64,000 nt of DNA, from the NCBI GenBank assembly GCA_051294375.1, contig CM119263.1, forward strand, positions 5,454,823-5,518,822, written 5' to 3'. The notes under the pieces were generated by a model. The model was not told where the DNA came from and searched no databases. It saw only the letters and a program-made list of their open reading frames with translations. Below are positions 50,597 through 61,783 of this stretch, piece after piece. The first letter of the stretch is position 1, and each line of letters begins with the position of its first letter. Position numbers and translations under genes: made by a program. The stretch is from Paraspadella gotoi (lineage: Eukaryota; Chaetognatha).

Positions 50597-52285
50597 TGTT
50601 TATTATAATTTAAAATGAAAAACATCAACGAAAGACGAACGCTTTTTGAATCGTTGTTGTTCTGGCGTCAGTTTAGAGGAATTTTCGTGGAGGAATCTTA
50701 AGCAGAAAGAGGAAAGAAAAGAAAGAAAGAAGGTAGAAAAAGGAAAGAAAGAAAGGAAAGAAAAAAGAAAGAAAGTTGTCGTGTTCGTCGTCGGGAGAAT
50801 TCGTGGGAGGAAGACAAGAGTGGGAGAAAGATGGGGAGGAAGAGAGGGAGGAAGGGAATAGGAAGAGGGGAAGGAGGAGGGAGGAAAAGAGGGAGAATGG
50901 GAGGACGGTAAGAGGAGGAAGGGGAGTAGGAGAGAAAGATATAGACTATAGAGAAAAAGGTCTGAGAAGTGGTGGCGGAATGAAAGAAAAGAAAAAAAAG
51001 GCAAAAAAAATGAAGAGGGCAACAAATTTGGGGCTGAACTTCCTTTTAAAATAATCAAAGAACAAAAATGTAACTAAAGATATGAGATCAAATTAAGCAT
51101 TGAAAGAAAAAAGAAAAACTGAAATTGAAAATTGAAAGATATTTATTTCTTTGTCATAAATTTGTACTCCTAATTTTTCTTTGTTTTGTTTCAAGAATTA
51201 GGATTTTAAGATGCGATTTTCAATTTAGCGGAACCGTGGTTGACCTCAAAAGATAATTAAAAAACTCAAGAAGAAAATTTAAAAAAATGGCAATAAAGAA
51301 AAATTTTCTTAGTAGTTGAATTTGTTCCCTCGATTCTTTTAATAAAGTTTAACTAAAAAAAAACACCTTTTCTGGTAAATATAGTATTTGCGTTGTTACC
51401 CTCATTTTCATTGTTGTAACAATCATTCAACTTTGTTTTCTTTGTTCTCACACTCGGTCGTCCTTATTATCACCGTTCTATCACTCGACCAATTTATCAT
51501 TACTCATTCTTCATTCACAAAATCTTTTAGCTCGGTTTATTAGTGACGCTGCGACCCAACCTTTCTTTCACTGCCCTACCTTTATGACAACCCCTTATTA
51601 TTTCTGTTTCACCGAAAATTTTATTCTTATTTGTCTTTAAAATTTTTCATATTTTTTAACCATTTTCTTTAACGTATTTTTCATATTTTTAATATTTTAC
51701 AGTCTACTTGAAAAACTCCAACTTATCGCGAAAGAAACCTTTTAATCGGATAAAATCTTTCGATTTATCGCGAAAGATCGAACTTCGTCATCTGCTTTAT
51801 TAGTTTGCTTTGCTTTTTTTCCCCCGTCTGCTTTATTTGCATATAATAGTTTTCCTTCCACAACTTGATAAAAGACAAAGTCTCTCTGACCCATTCTATC
51901 TCGGCTCCAAAATGAAAAAAAAGAAAGAAAAGAAATGCGGATCTTTTTTTTTAAGCTTCAGTGCGAAAAAACAAAAAATTTAAGCTTGAGTGACAACAGT
52001 ACTATTGCACTAACGAATAAATGAATCTTGTTTTAACGTCTTCCCCTTTATTTATACATAAAAATGTAAATTTCATTACATTCTACAATTTCCAATAGGT
52101 GAAAAAAAAAATCCTATGAACCAAATGGACCAACGAACATGATTGTTATTGGTTGTGCAACAAGATTTTTATTATCATTATAAGAGTAATGTTAATGATG
52201 ACACACTAAATATAATTGCTGTTAAATTTAAAGAACTCGACCTCCTTTTCTGTACCATCCGACACAAGATTCCCTGGAACTGAAA
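50597..52285. other. Divergent spacer between two membrane/secretory genes
   Basis: Contains the promoters of both flanking genes, by position. There is a purine-rich run at about 50700-51000 on the plus strand. No gene or specific site recognised. Confidence 0.5.
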
Positions 52286-54832
52286 ATGTCGTGTCAGAAG
52301 TCAAAAACTACAACAACAACAATATCGGCAGCGATTTGTTTTCTCTTCTTTCTTCGATCATCATTTGGATCAAATTGCATCGAAAATTGCGAAAAACAAG
52401 GTAGCGTCTTTAGTAGAAAGATACAAACAAAATTGTAAAGACACTGAGTAAATGAAGTTTATACACAAACAGGGAGACAAATGAGAACAAGGATGTGCAT
52501 TGTGCGGATGCCAATTGAAAATTTTTTACGTTGGTTTTTCGTAGGAATTGTTTTTCCTATTGTCTCCGCAATCCTACAATAATCTGGAGTATTCCCAAAG
52601 GGTTCGCCACTCCATTTAAAATTTATTGTCAAAGTGGTGACAACGTAGGATTCGACCTACCACGCACCGGGTGTCGTTGGTGTAGAGAATAAAAAAAAGT
52701 ACTTGATTTTTTCACTGTAACGTAACTAAGACAACAACATTGAACATAATAGTTTAATCCAACGCTTAATATGTATTTAAAATTATAATTATATTTTAAG
52801 CGCTATATTTACATAAACCAAGTGACAATTTTTAAAAAGAGAATTATTTTATTCTCATAATTTTAATGTTTTTTTTTAAAAAAACAAACACTTCAATATG
52901 CAAATGAGACTAAAATATAAAAAAAAAATTATCATTAATACGTCCCCTCGTATTCTGCGAATGGAATGGAATTAAATGGAATCAGCCTGAGGAGATCTCA
53001 AAATTTTCTCCGGGTAAAATTGTCTCACAATTATTGGTCGAAAATCGTTATTGATCAGATATCCATTTAACTTGCGCATGAGTCAATTGTATATTTTTTA
53101 GCGTCATTTATATTTCACCGACCGAATTTTTTTTTTTAAATCAAACTTAATATTTATGTATCAATATGTAAGACTCGCTGCAGAACTCATAATCATGAAA
53201 ATTTTCTGAATACGCACCAAACAGCTTATACTAAAATTCAACGCAATGAAACAGCGCAATTTAGCAACGCATTGCAATATTGCAAAGTAATGCCGCGCAT
53301 TGCTACAATGTAATGCAATCATGCCATGCGCAATCGGTTGAATTAACATTCTTCGTTCTTTCCATCATCTATTACAGCGACCCCATCAACCTGCTGGAGC
53401 AGCAACATCGCTTGGTACTCCATCAACGCCCTATACTCATTCAACCAGAGGGTGACGGTGGCGGCGCACATCGGCGCTTGGAAGAAACAAAGGAGCAAAC
53501 CGATTTTCGATCCGACTCGAGTGGCGGCGCTGTTGAATAGGATCGCAGAATGGAACGAAGGTTGTTGGTGACCGAAGATGTTATTAGTATTAATATTTAT
53601 GTATTTATGATATTATATATTTAAATTTTGCAAATAATTTGGCATCAACGTGTTAGAAAATGTCACTATTTAATTTCAACTCAATTACATTATCATAAAT
53701 GAAAGTATTTCTTATAAAATATTGGTACAAAGTAGTACAATATTATCTTAATCTTTCCCTACTTAATCTACCCTAGGTCCGCTAAACAACGACACTGTCA
53801 AAGATTTTTTCAACTTAATTATAAACAAAACGACTGAATACGAATTTGACGCTTTGGATGATCCGCCTAAGTTCAACTGCAGTTTATATGACGAGTGTAA
53901 AAAGGGATACGAGACTGACTGCAACTCTAGCTGTTCGATTGGTGAGTCTCACAAGCGATTTAACAAATCACATTTGAACTGAAATTTATTGTAGAATCAG
54001 TCTTCATGAATATCATCATTACCGAAAAAACGAAAACAAAAATTAAGTAGTAAAATATAAAATTAAAAAGAATAGAAAAGAATATAAAAGGAAAATAGAA
54101 AAAGAATATAAAATTAAAAAGAAGAAAAAAAGAAAATCTTTTGTTTTTACATTGAATAGCAGCTCTATCTATCTTTAGAAGAGGAACTTATTTCTTAGAC
54201 AAGAGACAATGAGAATTATATTGCACCTTTAAAACTACCAAAAAAATTGAATTCATTTTCTGCCTGAATCTTTGATCTGATTACGAGCTAAATTTAACTG
54301 AAAATTTTAACTGTTAGCATTAAATAGAATCACATCCTCACCGACACTAATCCTTTCACACTACCCTCCATTTTCCACCCCCCACATTTCATACTCCCCT
54401 CCATTCTCAGATGATTCAACTCTCGACTGTTGGCGAAACAACATCAACGTCTTCACTGAATCTTTGCTTCTTTCGTCGAATCAAATTTCGATTCTGGAAT
54501 CGAGACTAAATCGATCACTGAGTCAAGAAGGCCGACAGTCGGTCAACCGAACGACGATAGATCAACGAATCGAGACGATTCTCACGGCTAATGTCGGTCT
54601 TCCTCTGCCCGACAACTCTGTCCGGCAAGTCTTTCTCAAACTCTTTGATTACACTTTGGACTTTAGCGAGACCTCGTCGTCGGAGTCTGCCCCGGAGTTT
54701 GAGTGCAAAGTCTCGCCAGAGTGCAAGTCCGCCGCCAGGGGTTTGAGACCCGAATGGTGGACGTCGGTGTTTTTGTCTTTGTTGTTGTTGTTGGCGGGAA
54801 AGTGGGAATATTTGAGTTATGTCGCGTCATGA
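52286..54832 (+). CDS. Secreted or GPI-anchored cysteine-containing protein, unrecognised
   Basis: Four exons join in phase: 52286-52400, 53378-53560, 53777-53941 and 54411-54832 (stop), giving 294 residues. The N terminus is a signal peptide: MSCQKSKTTTTT, then ISAAICFLFFLRSSFGS. The mature part starts NCIENCEKQA and has further cysteines in STCWSSN, FNCSLYDECKKG, TDCNSSCS, DCWRNN and FECKVSPECKS. Several N-x-S/T sites (NDT, NKT, NCS, NSS, NRS, NRT) suit an extracellular glycoprotein. The end, SVFLSLLLLLAGKWEYLSYV, is hydrophobic and could be a GPI signal or a membrane span. A polyadenylation signal aataaa lies at 54937-54942, about 105 bases past the stop. The family is not recognised. Repeated pairs of cysteines around two helical-looking segments suggest an internally related fold, which is inference. 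Alternative exons in the large first intron cannot be excluded. Confidence 0.7.
52500..52700 (-). repeat. tRNA-derived-looking repeat fragment in intron
   Basis: On the minus strand gtggtaggtcgaatcctacg resembles a T arm with a B box (GGTCGAATCC). No complete cloverleaf is present, so a SINE or tRNA relic is more likely than a gene. Confidence 0.3.
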
Positions 54833-56882
54833 ATTCCGACTTTAATTCAGAAGAAGTATTTATAATTATAATCGCTAAAATTGTAAACATTGTACCGACT
54901 ATGTATAGTTGTATACATATAGCAAAAAAGAGTTTTAATAAAAAATATGATTTTTTTAGGTGTTAAATGTTCAATTTGTTATTTGTAGATCAATAATAAA
55001 GTTATAATAAAAGCGGCGATACGACTTAATTTATTCAGATGTATACAAATAAAAGTTCAATAAGCAATAATTAAATAGATTTTTAGTTAGATAGTAGTTC
55101 AGCTGGAACAGCTTTTTTACCCTTACTTACATACATGCAACATACATTAGCATTGTAACCAAATTGTAAATTAAAACCTACTAAATCGTATTAGATCGAG
55201 CAACGCCTTCAAAAGAGGCTCAGCCTCTCTGTCTCTAAAAGGATTTTAAATCCGCTTAATCTTCTCTTTATTTGTTTTTCTCGTTGATTTGAATCCCCCT
55301 ACCTTTTCCTCGTCCTTAGTCCTTACCCTGGGCAAGTTTCTCTTTCGGGGGAAATTAAAAGGGAGGCAACCTGACTGGGGAAAAGGCAAGGGAGGCTAAA
55401 TGGGTGAGGGGTCGATTCGGGTGGGATTCGAGAGGGAAATCCTCTTTGGCCTTAATCGATCTGAGTTCAATCGACGATGGGGAATTGATTGATAAAATAG
55501 GAAATGGGAAGGGGGATTAAGTGAGCGAAATGAAGAGAGAAAGGAAGAGGGGAAAAATAAAGGAAAAAGGGAAAGATAGAAGTATGGAAAAGAAATAAAG
55601 AAAAAAGCTTGGAGAAACTGAAACAGTTGGGAAAGGGAGCAGAGGATATCTCAAACTTTATCCACACATCTTGAACTTGCTTTAACTTAAAATCTACTCA
55701 AGCTTGTTTTAAAAACCGAAAATCGCCTGTTCTGTTTATATCTGGTCTGTTCATGTAATTTTCTTGACATGTATCCATTAAGAATCCCTCCTTTTTTTCT
55801 CTCTCATTTCCGTTAAGTTTTTTTTGGACTACTTTTCCGGGGATATTGATTTTCCATATTTTCGTGTTTTAACTTTTCTCTCTTTACAGGCGAAAGAGGA
55901 GAATAATTGTAAAAAAAAAAATCTAAAAAAAAAAGAGAAAGTACATAGAAAGAAATCTAAATAACGTTTATGTTTGCTTACAACTCGCTCTAAAAAGTTT
56001 TTGGGCTACCAACCATTAATATTTTTAAAAAAGTTTGACCTTCATCTTCTCAACACATTTTTTAATATTGTCTTTTATTCCAAAAAAAATTTCAAAACGT
56101 AATCAAAGTTGAAAATTCTCGATTTAAAAAGTTCATTATTTCTTTGTCACTTCCGCCTTAAAAAGAAATGAAAATAAATGAAATTAATTTCTCGGTGTCG
56201 TTGTTCTCGTCATAGTCGTCGTTTACGTCGTCGTTGTTGTCGATTTCGTCGTCGTTGTTCTCGTCATAGTCGTCGTTTTCGTCGTCGATTTCGTCGTCGA
56301 TTTCGTCGTCGTTTTTTTTTTCAAAATTCGCTCATCACATTTAATAAAAAAAGTTAAAACTTGAAAAAGTTAAACCAATAGTATTGGCAATACTGAAACT
56401 ACGAATTTATGAAAAATAGGAATATATAAAAAAAAGAAGAAATTAATCAGATCTATTTAAGTAAATGTATAAATCGCTCGAAGCTGAGAGTCAAGCATGT
56501 TTAAGAAACAACAAAAATCCATCTTCTGCTGGGATTAGAGCTCTAGTGTCAAATCATCGCAGTTCCTCAATAAACAGGCCAACGATTCATATGGATCATT
56601 GGATTAGGCTAACTGTTTAAAAAGGTCATCATGGGCATCAGGCCGTCTCAGGCTTTTACAGGCGAATTCAGGCCATAAGATGTTATAACAGGGTAATACA
56701 GAACTTCACATCTCACCGCAATTCATAATTCACAAGTCATTGAAGGCCATCACAGTTCACAACAGGCCATCATAGTCCACAAGAGGCCATCACATGCCAT
56801 CCCACGTGGATTCCTTGTCTAAGTTGACCGACAAAAATCGGGAGTCAGAAATATCTTTGGAATCTGCAGACTTCTCTCTGCA

Positions 56883-56992
<110 letters not shown>

Positions 56993-58427
56993 GGTCTCGT
57001 TATTTTTCCTAGGACTTGCTTAGATTGTAAAACTAATTACTTGAGGAAACTTATATGAAACTCCTGTTTGTCTCTCTTCGCCCTAGGATCTTTCACAATC
57101 GTGATCTCTCAACAGTTTCACAAATTCACAGGTTTGGTGAATTTTTTCCCTTAGTCTTAGACGCACCTTTTGGGGCTTAGAAAAATGAAAGAAAAAAAAA
57201 ATTTCCCTTTTTTATTTCTTTCATTTGTTAAAAAATTCCTTTAAGATTATGATTTTCGTCTTTGAAACGAAGAAAAAAAAAAGAATCGAAAAACGAATCA
57301 CACCACAAATTTTAATTTCGACCCAAATTTGTTTTCGTTTTTTCGGTCACGTGACTTTGAATGCTGCACTTTTAGACTCACGCTGAAAGACTAAATGTAA
57401 ATATTGTTGTTTAATCATTATGAGAACTGTTATTTTCAATTTTTTTAAAATATGCTTTTAAAAATGAAGTACTATAATACAATTTTATGCTGATTTTATA
57501 TATGCTCTCATTCCAGCTAAAAGTTTCAGAGAAAAAAAAATTGTGAGCGGTTATATAGTTTTAAGCTTAAGCTCGAAAATAATTATGTCCAGATGGCTCC
57601 TTAAGATAAAGTTGTTTACCCTGTGTCCCTGAATGATTGTTCTTAAGTATCCGATATTTTTTTTTAAACGCCTTTTATGACAGAATGATTTACATATTTT
57701 AAAGCGATCGAGTTCTTAAATTTCAATGGGAATTTTCCTCCGCGACTCGCAAAACCTTCTGTCATAATACAATTTTACAAAATGACATAGCTGGAAACAT
57801 ATTTGACAAAGCAAGACATCATTGTGTTAAATTTTATTGATAATTTTCTTTTAATTTTAACAAACTTTATACAAGAAATTTAATTCTATTATTTATTATC
57901 CATTTTAATTGAGGAAAAAAATTATGCGGAATAGCCCATTGAAAAGGGTTCATTGACTGACGTAATGATGCAATTTTTCAGGTTTCTTTACTGCCTCCAT
58001 TTCACAAGACATAATAGGTCATGATTATCATGTCAGTATGTCTAGATTACCTGTACACCTTCTGCATTCCGAATTTTCCTTTTTTCCCTTTCAAATGTAT
58101 TAAATAAAAAAAATTATTTGTGAGAACGATCGGCGTGGAGGATGCCATTGGTAAGCCTTAGTTAATCTACTTCCCGATCAAATTATTCCAGACATATATA
58201 ACACTAACTAAAAAGTAACTATTGATACTATTATTTCTTACATGATATTTTGCGTAATCAGAGAAACGTTTAGCCTGTCAAAAAATTATGGAAAAAAAAA
58301 GAGTAAAACGTTCTGACAAATTTATAAATTTATGGAAGAATCTAAACTTTAAACGAACATCGGCATTGCGTCTCATCTCCGCCTCCTTTTCTCTCTTCAC
58401 ACTTGAACGCAACTAAACAATGAGAAC

Positions 58428-58429
<2 letters not shown>

Positions 58430-58488
<59 letters not shown>
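58430..58488. repeat. (CT)n microsatellite
   Basis: About 29 CT units. Confidence 0.97.
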
Positions 58489-58492
<4 letters not shown>

Positions 58493-58584
58493 CTGGTCGC
58501 ATTACAGTTTGTATCCATTCAGCTCTGCGCAAAGAAGGAATAACGACTTAAAAGAACCACGATAACAAATTTGAACCCAAAAAG

Positions 58585-58618
<34 letters not shown>

Positions 58619-60353
58619 ACAAAAAAAAAAACAAAAACAAAACCCGAATCGTCTCGGTTTTAAAAAATTTATAAACTATTTTTTTACATTGAAACATTGA
58701 ATTTTTTTTTGTTTTGAATTATATTTTGACTTCGATCGACTTCGATCAGATTGTTAACAATTAGAAAGCTATAACAGATAAATATTAACCTAATAGCGAA
58801 TATTTATTACTGAATTGAAGTAAATATGATCCAACCGATTCAACCTCGGTGGTCTCTGGAATTTTTTAGTCTCCACGAAGTATGCACCAGCGGATATTTA
58901 TTATTTATTATTTATTTTTTTATTTATTAACCTCATAAAAGTCGAACCGCAACCGAAAAAAGAGCCAGATATGACCCGGTCAAACATAAAAGGCTGTTTG
59001 TGGCCTTTTGACTTTTGACTCTCAGGGGTGGGGATCTTATCTTTAAGGCTCAAGCGGAAAGGGAAAGGGGAAAGGGAATTGGGGGGGAAGCTGGAAAGGG
59101 GAAAGGGGAAAGTGGAAAGGGGAAGAGAGAAAGAGGAAAGGGCGTAGGGCGAAGGGGGAAATGGGAAAGCAAAGGGCAAGAAAAAAGAAAAAAGAAAAAA
59201 GAAAGACGATGTTTCCGAAAAAAAAGGTAAACAATGACGAAGCAAAATTCTCTATCAAATTCAGCCACTAATATTTCTCCGCGCGAAAAAAAAAAATAAA
59301 TAAATACCGAAAAAAAGACTAATTAAAAAAAGAAATAAATGAAAAAAAAAAAGAAGTTTTTTTCTTTCGACGTCATAAAGGATTAATGACAAGAATCTCT
59401 GCTCAAAAAGATTTTAAAACCGAAAGACAAATAAGGAAAAAGATTTTCCGAATCACATCAAAACCTGAAAATTAAAACAAAAGGTTAGAAAAGAATTCGT
59501 TACATAAACTCGATTCGACAGATAGAACAGCGATAGGCGAAAAATGTACAAGTTCGACCACGTTTGTTATGAAAACAATACATATTAATTATTCGAGTGA
59601 GAACAGAATAATATGTTAAAGAACAAATTGTCTTACAGGTTGTATAATGTATAATTTTTATTGGCAAAATTAATAAGAATTCACGACCGAACTTTGTTTA
59701 GCCGACGATGTATTTAGATTTTGATACTTGACTCATATTGACATTTATGACTTTTATGACATTTATGAAATATTTGGCTCTTTTTTTTAAAAATCCAAGA
59801 TTTTGAAATATTTTCATTAAAAAACTTCTCTCCGTAAAACGCAAATTTAATACCAAAAAACATCAACGATGAATTAGTTATAAAAATTATTTCCAAATAT
59901 TTCAGCTCAAAATTAATTTTGTTTTGACTCAATGACTTTTTTCCCCTCATTTTGTTCATTTGTTTTTAATTCATTTTTTTAGCCGAAGAAGAAAAATCAT
60001 AAACAAACGGATTCCGTCGCCCCCGTTTTATGTTTTACTCACCTGGTTAACCGACGAAGACGACGACGACGACGACAGTGACCGCGTGAACGACGACGAC
60101 GACGACGACGACAGCTTAAGTCTTCCCTCCAAATGAAACCGTCCTTTTTTCCAAACACGAATTCCCTTTTTTCCTTCTTTCTTCCATTTTTCCCTTTTTT
60201 TTTCTTTTCGCTCAGATAAAAAAAGGAAATGGAACCTCAACGATTTTCGCGGCGTCGAATCAATTTGACTCAGACAAAAACATCGAAGGAAAAAAACGGT
60301 CAAAATAAAAACAACAACTGAATCAATGAATTAAACATAAAAAAAAAAAAAAA

Positions 60354-60839
60354 ATGTTCAAACGTGTGCACTTTGAGCGTGCGTGCATGGAAATGCACGT
60401 TCCCATCTTGGACGGATTTAGTCTCTTCGTTGAACACGAGGGACTCAAGATTTATCGCAAGAAAGAAGACGGCGATGGGACGTGGGAATTTAAGGTTTTT
60501 ATCAACGATATTGATATTCGAATAAATAATTAAGTAATTATTGACTGATTTTTAAAGTTGTGAGGTTTTTCTTTCGCACTCACATTTATTTTCTATCTGA
60601 CTCACAACGAGAAGCAATAATTAAATTTGTACCCAAGTTAAATTATTATGCGATGGGGAAAAAAATCCGGATATTTTTTAAAGTTGTAGTTGAGTTGAAA
60701 TATAAGAATCTCTGAAACTAAGAGAGACAGAATTAACCCGAGCCCCTTGGGGGGGGGGGTGGTGAGGGGGGGGAACATCACTTGGCTCAAATTAGATTTG
60801 TGATTAAACCCGAATATCTCTCATCCTTTGGGACTAGCA

Positions 60840-60870
<31 letters not shown>

Positions 60871-61724
60871 GCTTCCTTGCTTTCTGTCTTTCCTTTCTTT
60901 CTTTCTTTCTGCCTTTCTTTCTTTCTTCTTCTTTCTTTTTTTTTCTTCTTTTCTTTCTTCTTTTCTTTCTTTCTTCTTTCTTTCTCTCTTTTCTTTTCTT
61001 TCTTTCTCTTTCTTTCTCTCTTTCACTTCTTTCTTTCTTTCCTTTCTTTCTTTCTTTTTTTCTTTCTTTCTTTCTTTCTTTTTTCTTTCCTATCTTTTTT
61101 CTCTTTTCTTTCTTTCTATCGCATCTGGATCTCACTACAGGTCCCTCCCTCTTCCTGAGAAAAAAAATTAGACTTGTTTTTCCTAAAGAAAAAGCTTTGA
61201 TCGGGATAACAGACGCTTTAAGTAAATTATACAAAAATATTTATTATATCTTACCATCTTTTAACAATATTATTTAACAAATTTGACAGCAAAACATAAT
61301 TAATAAATTATCATTTAGAGACAAGTCTGTCAAAATTATTTTTTAATCCAAATACTTAAGTTTAATATAATACTTAATACTTAATACTTGATACTTAATA
61401 CTTAACCCTAAACCAAAATATTTAATCCTAATCCTTAACCATAATCTTAATCCAAATCCTTAACCTATTCCCTAACCCTAACCTTTATACTAATCTTTTA
61501 ACCTTTCATCCAATATTTACCATTATTAATATATATAATCTAATAGAATTTAATCATATAACATATAAGCTATCTTAACTCTGACTTTGAACAATGGACA
61601 AAATAAAATGAAATGTTAACGATTAAGTGAGAGTTGATTTCACTTCCAGATTTTTGGTGAACTCAAGGGAGTAACGCCTGACGTTTGTTCCAAAGTCATA
61701 AACGACGTTAATTACAGGTGAACA

Positions 61725-61783
<59 letters not shown>

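Noticed and set aside
52500-52700. Possible tRNA gene from a B-box-like word
   Set aside because: No acceptor stem or anticodon arm can be drawn; listed only as a weak repeat relic.
60821-61277. Long open frames rich in Phe/Ser/Leu or Lys/Glu
   Set aside because: They are translations of the (TTTC)n microsatellite inside the START gene intron.
61370-61500. taaccctaa-like words suggesting an internal telomere repeat
   Set aside because: Units vary (cttaatact, ccctaacc, aatcctta) and do not form a regular telomeric repeat.
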